64,000 nt of DNA from Streptococcus mutans (GCF_006739205.1 NZ_AP019720.1:496001-560000), one strand, 5' to 3'. Positions 20,478 to 30,057 are shown, counted from the first letter of the stretch. Program-made: numbers and translations. Notes: generated by a model not told the origin, from the letters alone.

Positions 20478-21170
20478 ATGAAAATTGGAATTATTGCAGC
20501 TATGGAGGAAGAATTGAAACTCCTCTTAGCGGAATTAAATCATAAAAGAGAAGAAATCTGTTTAGAACGACCTTACTACAGCGGTAAACTAGGTAAACAT
20601 CAGGTCGTTCTGGTGCAAAGCGGTGTTGGCAAAGTCATGTCTGCTATGAGTGTGGCTGTTTTAGTAGATCATTTTAAAGTTGATGCTTTGATTAATACAG
20701 GTTCAGCAGGAGCTTTAGCGCCAGATTTGGCTATTGGTGATGTTGTAGTGGCAGATAGACTCGCTTATCATGATGTAGATTTAACTGCCTTTGGTTATGA
20801 ATTTGGACGTATGTCAGGGCAGCCTCTTTTCTTTAAATCAGATCAAACCTTTGTGAGCGCTTTTGAAGAGGTGTTGGCTAAGCACCATATTCATAGTAAA
20901 ATCGGTCTCATTACAACCAGTGATTCCTTTATGGCTGGTAAGGAAAAAACGATTTTTGTTAAGGAACATTTTCCAGAAGTGCAGGCAGTTGAGATGGAAG
21001 GCGCAGCGATTGCTCAAGCAGCTTATGCAGCCAAACGCCCTTTTGTCGTTATTCGATCAATCAGTGATACAGCAGCTCATGATGCCAATATTACTTTTGA
21101 AGAATTTGTTGTTAAGGCTGGAAAACAATCGGCTCAAGTCCTCTTAAAATTTTTGGAAATCTTAGACTAA
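20478..21170 (+). CDS. mtnN: 5'-methylthioadenosine/S-adenosylhomocysteine nucleosidase
   Basis: Cleaves adenine from MTA and SAH, feeding methionine salvage and, through LuxS, AI-2 production. The 230-aa protein begins KIGIIAAMEEELKLLL. It has the NTGSAGAL and EMEGAAIAQ motifs, the latter with the catalytic Glu pair, and DTAAHD near the end with the adenine-contact Asp. The frame is open from 20448, but SD AAGGAAG sets the start at 20478. Last gene of the glmU operon. Confidence 0.95.
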   Translation: MKIGIIAAMEEELKLLLAELNHKREEICLERPYYSGKLGKHQVVLVQSGVGKVMSAMSVAVLVDHFKVDALINTGSAGALAPDLAIGDVVVADRLAYHDVDLTAFGYEFGRMSGQPLFFKSDQTFVSAFEEVLAKHHIHSKIGLITTSDSFMAGKEKTIFVKEHFPEVQAVEMEGAAIAQAAYAAKRPFVVIRSISDTAAHDANITFEEFVVKAGKQSAQVLLKFLEILD

Positions 21171-21186
21171 TGACAACAAACTTTAT

Positions 21187-21226
21187 AAAAAAACGAAATT
21201 GACATCACAATCAACTTCGTTTTTTA
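21187..21226. terminator. Bidirectional terminator between mtnN and the cyclophilin gene
   Basis: AAAAAACGAA-a-TTGA pairs with TCAA-c-TTCGTTTTTT; A and T tracts on both sides suit both convergent genes. Confidence 0.85.
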
Positions 21227-21229
21227 ATT

Positions 21230-22006
21230 TTATTTTTTCTTATCAAACTTATAATCTTTGATAATTTTAATAGCTTTTATGGTAACTTTTTCTTGTGGTT
21301 TACCACTTTGATTTGTTTTAATAGCGGCAATTTTATCAACAATTTTCATGCCTTTTATCACTTGTCCAAAGACTGTGTAATTGCCATCAAGTTTTGGTGT
21401 TCCGCCATCTTTATAGCCATTAATGATTTTTTGCGGATAGCGCGTGGTTGTTAATTGCTTGGATTGATTATCTTTGTTTTGAACAATGAAAAATTGACTG
21501 GCATTAGTATTGGGGCCAGCATTAGCCATAGATAAGGCGCCTCTGAGATGATAAAGGTATTTTGACGTTTCATTGGCAAATCCCTTACCAGAATCTTTAG
21601 ACCTGTCTTTGCCCTTCCAAATGGATTCACCACCACTGCCATCACCTTTAGGATCGCCGCCTTGAATCACAAAATCTGAGATAATACGATGGAAAGTCAA
21701 ATTATTATAGTAGCCATTCTTAGCATGGGTTAAGAAATTTTCAACTGCTAAAGGTGCATATTTAGGGAAAAGTTTAACAGTGATATCTCCTTTTGAAGTA
21801 GCAATAGTAACCTCAGCTTCATTTTTAGCAACTTTCTTAGATAATTGAGGAAAGTCTGCCTTGTTTAACTGTTTTAACTTATTTTTGGCTTTTTGTTTAG
21901 CAATATGATGATTAACATATTTATCTCCTTTAATAGCACGATCTATATTTTCACAGCCTACCAGCAAGACAAAAGATACTAAAACCAAACTTAAAATTCT
22001 TTTCAT
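21230..22006 (-). CDS. Cyclophilin-type peptidyl-prolyl isomerase lipoprotein
   Basis: A 258-aa surface lipoprotein: signal peptide ending in the lipobox LLVGC (Cys18), then a cyclophilin domain from about residue 65 with NLTFHRIISDFVIQGGDP (catalytic Arg), LSMANAGPNTNASQFFI and GNYTVFGQVIKGM. The catalytic and CsA-site residues appear intact. It resembles pneumococcal SlrA, which assists folding of exported proteins. Start ATG 22004-22006 with SD AGGAGT. Confidence 0.92.
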   Translation of the reverse strand: MKRILSLVLVSFVLLVGCENIDRAIKGDKYVNHHIAKQKAKNKLKQLNKADFPQLSKKVAKNEAEVTIATSKGDITVKLFPKYAPLAVENFLTHAKNGYYNNLTFHRIISDFVIQGGDPKGDGSGGESIWKGKDRSKDSGKGFANETSKYLYHLRGALSMANAGPNTNASQFFIVQNKDNQSKQLTTTRYPQKIINGYKDGGTPKLDGNYTVFGQVIKGMKIVDKIAAIKTNQSGKPQEKVTIKAIKIIKDYKFDKKK

Positions 22007-22087
22007 AATTACTCCTTGGTTATAAAAGATAAATTTATTTTATCATAAAATGATGATAGTATCTGCTTTTCTCAAATAATATAAAAA

Positions 22088-22096
22088 TGGTATAAT
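22088..22096 (+). promoter_or_regulatory. Extended -10 promoter only 6 nt before the ftsK start
   Basis: TGgTATAAT ends at 22096 and the ATG begins at 22103, so the transcript would start at or next to the start codon. There is no SD, and no clear -35. Confidence 0.65.
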
Positions 22097-22102
22097 GATA
22101 AC

Positions 22103-24466
22103 ATGGCTAAAACAAAGAATAAAAGAAAAGGACGGAAAACACGCCGTCCAACAAAGGCGGAATTAGAGAAACAAAGAGCCATAAAGCGCATGGTATTTGC
22201 TTTGTTTATGGCTTTTGTCCTCTTTTTTGCAATTTTTAAACTAGGACGAGTAGGCGTCACTGTTTATAATATCATTCGCTTGATGGTGGGAAGTCTGGCT
22301 TACCCTTTCATTTTTGCTGCTCTGATTTATCTTTTTGCTACCAAATGGTTGAAAAAACATGATGGCTTGGTTGGTGGTTTTGTCATCACTATGCTTGGGA
22401 TGCTTTTAGAATGGCAAGCCTATCTTTTCTCCTTAGCAACGATGAAAGATCAAAGTGTCATCAAAGGCACTTTGGTGATTGTTTTTAGTGATCTCAGTAA
22501 ATTTCGTGTTGCTAATTTTGCTGGCGGTGGTTTTTTAGGAGCCCTCCTCTATATGCCGGTTGCCTTTCTTTTTTCAAATATTGGTTCTTTTTTAATCGGT
22601 GGACTTTTCCTTCTTTTAGGCCTTTTTCTAATGAGTCCTTGGGATGTTTATGATGTCATGAATTTCTTCAAGGACAGTTACGCTAAATGGCAGGTTAAAC
22701 GGCAGGAAAATCGTGAAAAACGCTTTGCGCAAAAAGAAGAGGCGCGCCTTTTGGCACAGCAGGCTGTCCAAGAAGCACAGGAGTCAGCAATGTTTGATCA
22801 TGGGCTCAATGCAGCTATTGATTTAGAAACAGGCGAGGTTTTAGATCAGGCACAGACCATTGATTTAGATGATTTTGATGGACAAGTCCATAAAGAACCA
22901 GAAATTATTGGTTATCAGCCGGATCCTGAGGGAGAAGCATTAGAAGCAGAAGTTCCAGCTGCTGAACAAACCAGTCAGTTACCAAAAGAAGAGGATATGT
23001 CAGATGAATCCTTAGAGGTTGATTTTACACCTAAGACAACTCTTCATTATAAATTGCCGGGTATCGATCTGTTTGCTAAGGACAAACCCAAAAATCAAAG
23101 TAAAGAGAAGAGATTGGTTCGTGATAATATCAAGATTTTAGAAGAAACTTTTACTAGTTTTGGAATTAAGGCCAATGTTGAACGAGCTGAAATCGGTCCA
23201 TCTGTTACCAAATATGAGGTTAAACCGGCAGTTGGTGTGCGGGTCAATCGTATTTCTAATCTAGCAGATGATTTAGCGTTAGCTTTGGCTGCTCAAGATG
23301 TTCGTATTGAAGCACCTATTCCTGGGAAATCTCTTGTGGGAATTGAAGTTCCAAATTCTGAAGTAGCTACGGTGACTTTCCGTGAACTTTGGGAACAGGC
23401 TAAAACGTCGCCTGATAAATTGCTTGAAGTTCCTTTAGGTAAAGCTGTTAATGGCTCGGTTCGTTCTTTTGACCTAGCTAAGATGCCTCATATTTTGGTG
23501 GCGGGTTCGACGGGTTCAGGAAAGTCTGTGGCGGTTAATGGTATTATTGCCAGTATTTTGATGAAGGCACGACCAGATCAGGTCAAATTCATGATGATTG
23601 ATCCCAAGATGGTTGAACTGTCTGTTTATAATGATATTCCCCACCTGCTAATTCCTGTTGTGACTAATCCACGCAAGGCTAGCAAAGCCTTGCAAAAAGT
23701 TGTTGACGAGATGGAAAATCGCTATGAACTCTTTAGCCATTTTGGCGTTAGAAACATTGTCGGTTACAATGCTAAGGTAGAAGAATTCAATCGTCATTCA
23801 GAAACCAAGCATATACCTTTGCCGCTTTTGGTTGTTATTGTTGATGAATTGGCTGATTTGATGATGGTAGCTAGCAAAGAAGTTGAAGATGCCATTATCC
23901 GTTTAGGACAAAAGGCTCGTGCGGCAGGAATCCACATGATTCTCGCAACACAGAGACCATCTGTTGATGTTATCTCTGGTTTGATCAAAGCCAATGTACC
24001 AAGCCGAATCGCCTTTGCGGTTTCTTCTGGAACAGATAGTCGAACCATCCTTGATGAAAATGGAGCTGAAAAGCTTCTAGGGCGAGGAGATATGCTCTTT
24101 AAACCAATTGATGAAAACCATCCTGTTCGTTTGCAAGGTTCCTTTATTTCAGATGATGACGTTGAACGTATTGTGTCCTTTATCAAGGAACAAGCAGAAG
24201 CTGATTATGATGAAAGTTTTGATCCTGGTGAAGTTTCTGAAGATGATAATTCTAATGGTAATGGTGGAAATTCTAAAGGAGATCCTCTCTTTGAAGATGC
24301 CAAAGCTTTGGTTCTGGAAACACAAAAAGCTAGTGCTTCTATGTTGCAACGTCGACTTTCAGTTGGTTTTAACCGTGCAACGCGTTTAATGGAAGAATTA
24401 GAAGAAGCAGGTGTTATTGGACCTGCTGAGGGAACAAAGCCTCGAAAAGTTTTGCAAAGCAATTAA
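22103..24466 (+). CDS. ftsK: DNA translocase FtsK/SpoIIIE
   Basis: A septal ATP-driven DNA pump that clears chromosome termini during division. The 787-aa protein has a basic N-terminus, four or so transmembrane helices (about 28-190), an acidic linker (about 200-320), and the motor. The motor has Walker [16 protein letters not shown] (about 466-480), Walker [15 protein letters not shown] (about 575) and the ATQRPS segment. A C-terminal gamma winged-helix domain ([20 protein letters not shown]) would read orientation sequences. The mRNA looks leaderless. Confidence 0.95.
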   Translation: MAKTKNKRKGRKTRRPTKAELEKQRAIKRMVFALFMAFVLFFAIFKLGRVGVTVYNIIRLMVGSLAYPFIFAALIYLFATKWLKKHDGLVGGFVITMLGMLLEWQAYLFSLATMKDQSVIKGTLVIVFSDLSKFRVANFAGGGFLGALLYMPVAFLFSNIGSFLIGGLFLLLGLFLMSPWDVYDVMNFFKDSYAKWQVKRQENREKRFAQKEEARLLAQQAVQEAQESAMFDHGLNAAIDLETGEVLDQAQTIDLDDFDGQVHKEPEIIGYQPDPEGEALEAEVPAAEQTSQLPKEEDMSDESLEVDFTPKTTLHYKLPGIDLFAKDKPKNQSKEKRLVRDNIKILEETFTSFGIKANVERAEIGPSVTKYEVKPAVGVRVNRISNLADDLALALAAQDVRIEAPIPGKSLVGIEVPNSEVATVTFRELWEQAKTSPDKLLEVPLGKAVNGSVRSFDLAKMPHILVAGSTGSGKSVAVNGIIASILMKARPDQVKFMMIDPKMVELSVYNDIPHLLIPVVTNPRKASKALQKVVDEMENRYELFSHFGVRNIVGYNAKVEEFNRHSETKHIPLPLLVVIVDELADLMMVASKEVEDAIIRLGQKARAAGIHMILATQRPSVDVISGLIKANVPSRIAFAVSSGTDSRTILDENGAEKLLGRGDMLFKPIDENHPVRLQGSFISDDDVERIVSFIKEQAEADYDESFDPGEVSEDDNSNGNGGNSKGDPLFEDAKALVLETQKASASMLQRRLSVGFNRATRLMEELEEAGVIGPAEGTKPRKVLQSN

Positions 24467-24535
24467 GCAAAACAAATGGTTTTAATTGTAGCAAAAATTG
24501 TTGAACGATCAACTTATCAACTTTTAGAATAAAAG

Positions 24536-24572
24536 AAAAACAGATAAGCATTTTAGTACTTATCTGCTTTTT
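24536..24572. terminator. Bidirectional terminator after ftsK
   Basis: CAGATAAG/CTTATCTG (24541-24548 / 24559-24566), with AAAAA upstream and CTTTTT downstream, shared with the convergent DUF3397-like gene. Confidence 0.85.
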
Positions 24573-24587
24573 AATATGAAGTGATAA

Positions 24588-24941
24588 TCAGCTGGCAAGA
24601 AAGGCAGCAATGACAGTCGCCAAATAAAAGAAGAAAGTCAAAATGAAGCCTGACCTCCAAAAGAATTTAAAGAACCGTCTGAAAGAAAAGGTCTTTCTTT
24701 TTCTGATCTGACGGATAGCCAAGATTAGAGAAAGAATGGACATGGCCAGCAAATAATGCGGCAGAAAGCTGTGAGTATAAAACTTTGCTGATACTAAGAC
24801 AATTTCTACTGCAAAAAGCGGCAAAGCAATGTCTGCTAGATTAATACCAAAGCGTCTCAAATGAAAAGTTGAAACGATAATATAAGAAAAGATTAACGTT
24901 AAAAAAATGAAGGCTATTGCCATTAATTTATACATAGTCAT
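24588..24941 (-). CDS. Small membrane protein, DUF3397-like
   Basis: A 117-aa protein with four hydrophobic helices (about 5-24, 34-52, 62-78 and 95-115) separated by basic loops (RQIRKRKTFSFRRFFKFFW). The sequence LRRFGINLADIALPLF and the layout fit DUF3397 as I know it. No function is known. ATG at 24939-24941, with a second at 24933-24935; the SD is weak. Confidence 0.75.
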   Translation of the reverse strand: MTMYKLMAIAFIFLTLIFSYIIVSTFHLRRFGINLADIALPLFAVEIVLVSAKFYTHSFLPHYLLAMSILSLILAIRQIRKRKTFSFRRFFKFFWRSGFILTFFFYLATVIAAFLAS

Positions 24942-25006
24942 AATCTTATTTTATAACGATTTTATAAGAATGTAAACGCCTAAACAAAAATAAAAATAGA
25001 ATAAAT

Positions 25007-25046
25007 CAAGGAAAATCCTTGTTTTTTATAAAGAATAATGTATAAT
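25007..25046 (+). promoter_or_regulatory. rplK promoter overlapping a small terminator-like hairpin
   Basis: TTGTTT (25019-25024), 16 bp, TATAAT (25041-25046). The -35 lies within a hairpin CAAGGA-aaa-TCCTTG followed by six T (25007-25027). That hairpin would end any + strand transcript arriving from upstream. Confidence 0.7.
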
Positions 25047-25071
25047 AAATAAGTATGCTGCAATGGTATAT

Positions 25072-25113
25072 TTGTGGGAGGTAAAAATCTGTTAATTACC
25101 GAAAGAACCACAA
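25072..25113 (+). promoter_or_regulatory. L1-like protein-binding hairpin in the rplK leader
   Basis: TTGTGG pairs with CCACAA; an asymmetric internal loop GA / GAAAGAA follows, then GGTAA pairs with TTACC. The structure ends 1 nt before the SD AGGAGG (25115-25120). Ribosomal protein L1 represses the L11-L1 operon by binding such a site on its mRNA in E. coli; the position and shape fit that role here. Confidence 0.6.
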
Positions 25114-25128
25114 TAGGAGGATTTTATA

Positions 25129-25554
25129 ATGGCTAAAAAAGTCGAAAATATCGTAAAACTTCAAATTCCTGCTGGTAAAGCAACACCAGCGCCACCAGTT
25201 GGACCAGCACTTGGTCAAGCAGGAATTAACATCATGGGATTCACAAAAGAATTCAATGCTCGTACAGCTGATCAAGCTGGTATGATTATCCCAGTTGTTA
25301 TCTCAGTTTATGAAGATAAATCATTTGATTTCGTCACAAAAACACCGCCAGCTGCTGTTCTTTTGAAAAAAGCTGCAGGTGTTGACAAGGGTTCTGGTGA
25401 ACCAAACAAAACTAAAGTTGCTTCAGTAACGCGTGCACAAGTACAAGAAATCGCTGAAACAAAAATGCCAGATTTGAACGCTGCAAACCTTGAGTCTGCA
25501 ATGCGTATGATCGAAGGTACTGCTCGTTCTATGGGATTCACTGTTACTGACTAA
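25129..25554 (+). CDS. rplK: 50S ribosomal protein L11
   Basis: A 141-aa L11, a component of the GTPase-associated centre. [19 protein letters not shown] is the proline-rich N-terminal domain that contacts release factors and thiopeptides, and the C-terminal [15 protein letters not shown] binds 23S rRNA. Normal length, strong SD. First gene of the rplK-rplA operon. Confidence 0.98.
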   Translation: MAKKVENIVKLQIPAGKATPAPPVGPALGQAGINIMGFTKEFNARTADQAGMIIPVVISVYEDKSFDFVTKTPPAAVLLKKAAGVDKGSGEPNKTKVASVTRAQVQEIAETKMPDLNAANLESAMRMIEGTARSMGFTVTD

Positions 25555-25605
25555 GAGTAACCTGTCCTATTTACCCGCAATACTTGATCATATGTGACGA
25601 GTGAC

Positions 25606-25632
25606 GTGGGAGATGAAAATCGATATGACCAC
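25606..25632 (+). promoter_or_regulatory. Second L1-like motif, between rplK and rplA
   Basis: GTGG/CCAC encloses an asymmetric loop GA / GATATGA and an inner GAT-gaaa-ATC hairpin with a GNRA loop. The outer pair and the 2:7 internal loop repeat the design at 25072. It lies 5 nt upstream of the rplA SD (25638-25643). Confidence 0.6.
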
Positions 25633-25651
25633 ATTACAAGGAGAAGATAAA

Positions 25652-26341
25652 ATGGCTAAAAAAAGCAAACAATTACGTGCTGCTCTTGAAAAAATCGACA
25701 GTACAAAAGCGTACAGTGTAGAAGAAGCTGTAGCACTTGCAAAAGAAACTAATTTCGCAAAATTTGATGCAACTGTAGAAGTTGCTTACAACCTTAACAT
25801 TGATGTTAAAAAAGCTGACCAACAAATCCGTGGTGCCATGGTATTGCCAAATGGTACTGGTAAAACGCAACGTGTTCTTGTTTTTGCCCGCGGCGCTAAA
25901 GCTGAAGAAGCTAAAGAAGCTGGCGCAGACTTCGTTGGTGAAGATGATCTTGTTCAAAAAATTAACGGCGGTTGGCTAGATTTTGATGTTGTTATTGCAA
26001 CACCTGATATGATGGCAATCGTTGGTCGCCTTGGACGTGTTCTTGGTCCGCGTAACCTCATGCCAAATCCTAAAACGGGAACAGTAACTATGGATGTTGC
26101 CAAGGCAGTCGAAGAATCTAAAGGCGGTAAAATCACTTACCGTGCCGACAAAGCTGGTAATGTACAGGCTATCATCGGTAAAGTATCATTTGATGCAGAT
26201 AAACTAGTTGAAAACTTCAAAGCTTTCAATGACGTTATTGCTAAAGCAAAACCTGCTACTGCAAAAGGTACTTACATAACAAACCTTGTACTGACAACTA
26301 CTCAAGGTCCTGGTATCAAGGTTGATGCAAATTCATTTTAA
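25652..26341 (+). CDS. rplA: 50S ribosomal protein L1
   Basis: A 229-aa L1, the mobile stalk protein near the E site and a translational repressor of its own operon. [19 protein letters not shown] and [16 protein letters not shown] are signature stretches. The frame is open from 25601, which lies inside the regulatory hairpin; SD AAGGAG puts the start at 25652 ([16 protein letters not shown]). Confidence 0.98.
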   Translation: MAKKSKQLRAALEKIDSTKAYSVEEAVALAKETNFAKFDATVEVAYNLNIDVKKADQQIRGAMVLPNGTGKTQRVLVFARGAKAEEAKEAGADFVGEDDLVQKINGGWLDFDVVIATPDMMAIVGRLGRVLGPRNLMPNPKTGTVTMDVAKAVEESKGGKITYRADKAGNVQAIIGKVSFDADKLVENFKAFNDVIAKAKPATAKGTYITNLVLTTTQGPGIKVDANSF

Positions 26342-26356
26342 ATAAATAGTAGTGAA

Positions 26357-26387
26357 AAAGAACGGCATTTAGCTGTTCTTTTATTTT
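26357..26387 (+). terminator. Terminator of rplK-rplA
   Basis: AAAGAACGGC/GCTGTTCTTT with loop ATTTA, then TTATTTT. Confidence 0.85.
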
Positions 26388-26514
26388 AGGTATAAAAAAA
26401 TTATTTTTAACTTGAGTCGTTATGAACTAATACATTTTTTTAAAAAGAAAAAGAGACTATAAATTTTAATGGAAGTATGATAAAATATTAGGGATAAAGT
26501 AAGGAGTATAGATA

Positions 26515-27252
26515 ATGGTAAAACCTAAATATAGTCGTGTATTGATTAAGCTCTCTGGTGAGGCTTTAGCTGGCGAAAAAGGAGTTGGTATTGACATTCC
26601 AACTGTTCAAACTATTGCTCAGGAGATCAAGGAAGTTCATGACTCAGGCATTGAAATTGCTCTTGTTATCGGTGGCGGCAATCTTTGGAGAGGCGAGCCT
26701 GCTTCTAAGGCAGGTATGGATCGTGTTCAGGCTGATTATACTGGGATGCTGGGAACAGTTATGAATGCTCTTGTTATGGCAGACGCTCTCCAGCATGCAG
26801 GAGTAGACACGCGTGTTCAGACAGCAATTGCTATGCAGCAAGTTGCAGAGCCATATATTCGCGGACGGGCACTGCGTCACCTTCAAAAGGGTCGTATTGT
26901 TATCTTTGCTGCAGGTGTTGGTTCCCCTTACTTCTCAACCGATACAACATCTGCTCTTCGCGCAGCGGAAATTGAAGCAGATGCTATTTTGATGGCCAAA
27001 AATGGCGTTGACGGCGTTTATAACGATGATCCTCGTAAAAATGCCGATGCTATCAAATTTAATGAGTTGACCCATATGGAAGTTCTCAAACGCGGACTGA
27101 AGATTATGGATTCAACGGCCAGCTCACTGTCAATGGACAATGACATTGACTTAGTTGTTTTCAATCTGAATGAATCAGGAAACATTAGACGTGTTATTTT
27201 AGGCGAACAAATTGGGACAACTGTAACCAGCAGAATTTCTGATTCAGAATAA
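26515..27252 (+). CDS. pyrH: Uridylate kinase
   Basis: UMP kinase of the amino-acid-kinase fold, giving UDP for nucleotide and cell-wall precursor synthesis. The 245-aa protein shows [20 protein letters not shown], and [13 protein letters not shown] in the ATP/UMP sites. SD AAGGAG. Its stop codon lies inside the first of three tandem repeats that separate it from frr. Confidence 0.96.
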   Translation: MVKPKYSRVLIKLSGEALAGEKGVGIDIPTVQTIAQEIKEVHDSGIEIALVIGGGNLWRGEPASKAGMDRVQADYTGMLGTVMNALVMADALQHAGVDTRVQTAIAMQQVAEPYIRGRALRHLQKGRIVIFAAGVGSPYFSTDTTSALRAAEIEADAILMAKNGVDGVYNDDPRKNADAIKFNELTHMEVLKRGLKIMDSTASSLSMDNDIDLVVFNLNESGNIRRVILGEQIGTTVTSRISDSE

Positions 27253-27360
27253 TTGAACACAGGCTAAAAGCGTCGAGAAAAAGATAGACTGCCTTGTGCG
27301 CCAGCGCACAGCGTTAGTCTCCTATTTTCTTCTCGCTTTCTTAAAGCTCTTAGTATCTTA
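27249..27360. repeat. Tandem hairpin repeat, copy 1 (divergent)
   Basis: Begins at the pyrH stop codon with ATAATTGAACAC and ends TTAGTATCTTA like copies 2 and 3, but the interior differs. Its stem uses GAGAA/TTCTC (27275-27279 / 27330-27334) and AGATAG/CTATTTT, with an inner GTGCGC..GCGCAC hairpin. Confidence 0.8.
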
Positions 27361-27470
27361 ATAATTGAACACGGCTACGACATTGTGCAAAAAGATAGCT
27401 TCTGCTAGAGTCCTGAGACTCTTCATTGAACCTCTATTTTGCTTTGTGTCGCTTACACCTTAGTATCTTA
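27361..27470. repeat. Tandem hairpin repeat, copy 2
   Basis: A 110-bp unit that folds on itself: CGACA..TGCAAAAAGATAG pairs with CTATTTTGC..TGTGTCG, with an inner AGAGTC/GACTCT hairpin. Differs from copy 3 at about six positions and one insertion. Confidence 0.9.
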
Positions 27471-27581
27471 ATAATTGAACACGGCTACGACACTGTGCAA
27501 AAAGATAGCTTCTCCTAGAGTTCTGAGACTCTTCGTTGAACATCCTATTTTGCTTTGTGTCGCTTACGCCTTAGTATCTTA
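27471..27581. repeat. Tandem hairpin repeat, copy 3
   Basis: A 111-bp unit nearly identical to copy 2, ending 4 nt before the frr SD AAGGAG (27586-27591). Stem CGACAC/GTGTCG at 27488-27493 / 27557-27562. Confidence 0.9.
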
Positions 27582-27601
27582 ATATAAGGAGAATATTAAA
27601 A

Positions 27602-28159
27602 ATGGCAAATGCTATTGTAGAAAAAGCAAAAGAAAGATTTGAACAATCACACCAGTCCCTCGCGCGTGAATTCGGCAGTATTCGTGCTGGCCGTGCCAAT
27701 GCAAGTCTTTTAGACCGGATTGAAGTAGAATATTATGGCGTACCAACTCCTCTCAATCAACTAGCTTCAATCACTGTTCCAGAAGCACGCGTTCTTTTGG
27801 TTTCACCATTTGATAAATCATCATTAAAAGATATTGAACATGCTATCAATGCTTCTGATATTGGGATTAATCCGGCTAATGACGGTTCTGTTATTCGTTT
27901 GGTTATTCCAGCCTTGACTGAAGAAACACGCAAAGAGCTGGCTAAGGAAGTAAAAAAAGTTGGTGAAAATGCGAAGGTTGCTATCCGTAATATTCGTCGT
28001 GATGCCATGGATGAAGCTAAAAAGCAGGAAAAGATTAAAGAAATCACAGAAGATGAATTGAAATCTCTTGAGAAAGATATTCAAAAAGTTACAGATGAAG
28101 CTGTTAAGCATATTGATAGCATGACGGCAAATAAAGAAAAGGAACTTCTTGAAGTTTAA
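27602..28159 (+). CDS. frr: Ribosome recycling factor
   Basis: A 185-aa RRF that splits post-termination ribosomes with [26 protein letters not shown] (split here as [10 protein letters not shown], then ASLLDRI) and the [13 protein letters not shown] segment are diagnostic. pyrH-frr is a conserved pair, but here it is separated by the 110-bp repeats. Good SD. Confidence 0.97.
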   Translation: MANAIVEKAKERFEQSHQSLAREFGSIRAGRANASLLDRIEVEYYGVPTPLNQLASITVPEARVLLVSPFDKSSLKDIEHAINASDIGINPANDGSVIRLVIPALTEETRKELAKEVKKVGENAKVAIRNIRRDAMDEAKKQEKIKEITEDELKSLEKDIQKVTDEAVKHIDSMTANKEKELLEV

Positions 28160-28249
28160 GATTTAAGCTTAGAAGTTTTTGCCAGTCGCATTAGGATAAG
28201 ATATTTATAGATAGATCTTGTCGTCTCATTAAAATAAAGGGCAGAAGAG

Positions 28250-28277
28250 AAGGGTGTGGCAGATCCACTCCCTTTTT
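28250..28277 (+). terminator. Terminator of pyrH-frr
   Basis: AAGGG-t-GTGG / CCAC-t-CCCTT with loop CAGAT, then TTTTT. Confidence 0.85.
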
Positions 28278-28322
28278 GTAAATGTAAAGGAAAGGAATTA
28301 AACAGGGGTTAAAAATTGAAAA

Positions 28323-28380
28323 ATGATTTGAAACAAGAAAGTCATATCTCGTTTTGCAGACATGCAAATCATCTCTTTTT
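28323..28380 (+). promoter_or_regulatory. Terminator-like hairpin directly upstream of cvfB
   Basis: ATGATTTG/CAAATCAT (outer) and AAACaAGA/TCTcGTTT (inner), then CTC and TTTTT. The cvfB start is only 24 nt farther on, so any cvfB transcript begun upstream must cross it. It may be an attenuator, or merely a second terminator for frr with the cvfB promoter missed. Confidence 0.45.
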
Positions 28381-28404
28381 CATTTTTAAAACTTGAATCT
28401 TATT

Positions 28405-29265
28405 ATGAATTCATTGCTTGCAACAGTCATCACTGGGATGGTGACAGATGAAAATGCTAATTCCTATTTTATCCAGAAGGATGGTCTAACCTTTGCTTTG
28501 GATAAAAAAGAAGGTCAGCACAAGATTGGTGATATGATCAAGGGCTTTGTCTATACAGACATGCATCAAAAAGCACGCTTGACAACTGCTAATATAGAAA
28601 CAACACGTACCACATATGGTTGGGGTACAGTAGCTGGGGTGCGACGGGATCTGGGTGTTTTTCTTGATGTTGGCTTGCCAGATAAGCAGTTTGTTGTTTC
28701 TTTGGATGTTTTGCCAGAATTAAAAGAATTGTGGCCTAAAAAAGGGGATAAACTTTATGTTCATCTAGAAATTGATAAGAAAGATCGTATTTGGGCTATT
28801 CCAGCTGAACCAGACGTTTTTCAAAAATTAGCTGGACCAGCCTATGATAATATGCAAAATCAGACTTGGCCTGCTATTGTTTACCGTCTTAAGTTGACAG
28901 GAACTTTTGTTTATCTACCAGAAAATAATATGCTGGGCTTCATTCATCCAAGTGAACGCTATGCCGAACCACGTTTGGGACAAGTTGTTGATGCGCGTGT
29001 TATTGGTTTTCGTAAAGTAGATCGGACACTCAATTTATCCTTAAAACCGCGTTCCTTTGAAATGCTGGAAAATGATGCACAGATGATTTTGACCTATTTA
29101 GAAAACAATGGTGGGTTTATGACACTCAATGATAAGTCAACCCCTGCTGATATCAAAGCAACTTTTGGGATTTCTAAAGGTCAATTTAAAAAAGCCTTGG
29201 GAGGCTTAATGAAAGCTAGGAAAGTGAAACAAGATATTAACGGAACAGAATTGATTGACAACTAA
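28405..29265 (+). CDS. cvfB: CvfB-type S1 RNA-binding virulence regulator
   Basis: A 286-aa protein with three S1-like domains and a C-terminal winged helix (about residues 225-280, [20 protein letters not shown]), the CvfB layout. [21 protein letters not shown] marks the second S1 domain. CvfB binds RNA and affects virulence-gene expression in staphylococci. An in-frame TTG at 28393 is rejected; ATG 28405 begins [13 protein letters not shown]. No SD is visible. Confidence 0.92.
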   Translation: MNSLLATVITGMVTDENANSYFIQKDGLTFALDKKEGQHKIGDMIKGFVYTDMHQKARLTTANIETTRTTYGWGTVAGVRRDLGVFLDVGLPDKQFVVSLDVLPELKELWPKKGDKLYVHLEIDKKDRIWAIPAEPDVFQKLAGPAYDNMQNQTWPAIVYRLKLTGTFVYLPENNMLGFIHPSERYAEPRLGQVVDARVIGFRKVDRTLNLSLKPRSFEMLENDAQMILTYLENNGGFMTLNDKSTPADIKATFGISKGQFKKALGGLMKARKVKQDINGTELIDN

Positions 29266-29266
29266 G

Positions 29267-29295
29267 AAAAAATCTCAGATTTTCTGGGATTTTTT
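29267..29295 (+). terminator. Terminator of cvfB
   Basis: AAAAAATCTCAG/CTGGGATTTTTT, 12 bp with one G-U, loop ATTTT. Confidence 0.85.
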
Positions 29296-29333
29296 GGTAC
29301 AATAAAACTATTATTTCTGATGTGAGGTATCTT

Positions 29334-29843
29334 ATGGAACGTGCGATTTTTGCAGGGGGCTGTTTTTGGTGTATGGTACAGCCTTTTGAAGAACAAGATG
29401 GTATTTTGTCTGTCCGATCAGGCTATACAGGAGGACATGTGGTTAATCCGACTTATGAACAAGTTTGCTCAAAAATGACTGGACATACGGAAGCTGTCGA
29501 AATTATCTTTGATGAAAGCAAAATTTCTTATGCAGACCTTGTTGAAATCTATTGGCGGCAGACCGATCCAACCGATGCTTTTGGACAATTTGAAGATCGT
29601 GGGGATAACTATCGTCCTGTTATCTTTTATTTTGATGAGCAACAGCGGAAAATAGCGGAGCAGTCCAAGGCTAATTTGCAGGCTTCAGGTCATTTTAACA
29701 GACCGATCGTGACTACGATTGAAGCAGCGCAGCCATTTTACGAAGCAGAAAATGACCATCAGGCTTTCTATCGGAAAAATCCTGAACGCTATGCGAGAAG
29801 CTCTGCTATTCGCCATCACTTTTTAAAGGAGAACTGGTCATGA
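29334..29843 (+). CDS. msrA: Peptide methionine-S-sulfoxide reductase
   Basis: Repairs oxidised methionine (S epimer). The 169-aa protein has the active-site GCFWC motif (residues 9-13 with nucleophile Cys10), [18 protein letters not shown], and GDNYRPVIF. Start ATG 29334 with SD GAGG; the GTG at 29322 is part of that SD region. Overlaps the YozE-like gene by 4 nt. Confidence 0.95.
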   Translation: MERAIFAGGCFWCMVQPFEEQDGILSVRSGYTGGHVVNPTYEQVCSKMTGHTEAVEIIFDESKISYADLVEIYWRQTDPTDAFGQFEDRGDNYRPVIFYFDEQQRKIAEQSKANLQASGHFNRPIVTTIEAAQPFYEAENDHQAFYRKNPERYARSSAIRHHFLKENWS

Positions 29844-30055
29844 GAAAATCATTTTATACTTGGCTAATGACACAAAGGCACCCTAAGAGTCACGATCCTG
29901 TAGCTATTTTGGCGGATTTGGTCTTTGAAGATACGACTTTTCCGAAACACACGGATAGTTTTGAAAGGGTCAGTCGCTATTTAGAAGATGAAGCTAGTTT
30001 TTCTTTTAATCTTAGCGAATTTGACAGGATTTGGGAAGATTATTTGGCACATTAA
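29840..30055 (+). CDS. YozE/UPF0346 family protein
   Basis: A 71-aa protein with the YozE_SAM_like fold pattern: [19 protein letters not shown] at the N-terminus and a C-terminal [16 protein letters not shown]. Small helical SAM-like domain, function unknown. Overlaps msrA by an ATGA junction, so the two are co-translated. Confidence 0.88.
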   Translation: MRKSFYTWLMTQRHPKSHDPVAILADLVFEDTTFPKHTDSFERVSRYLEDEASFSFNLSEFDRIWEDYLAH

Positions 30056-30057
30056 AG

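Noticed and set aside
27249..27581. CRISPR-like array between pyrH and frr
   Set aside because: Units are contiguous 110-bp direct repeats with internal hairpins and no spacers; no cas genes nearby.
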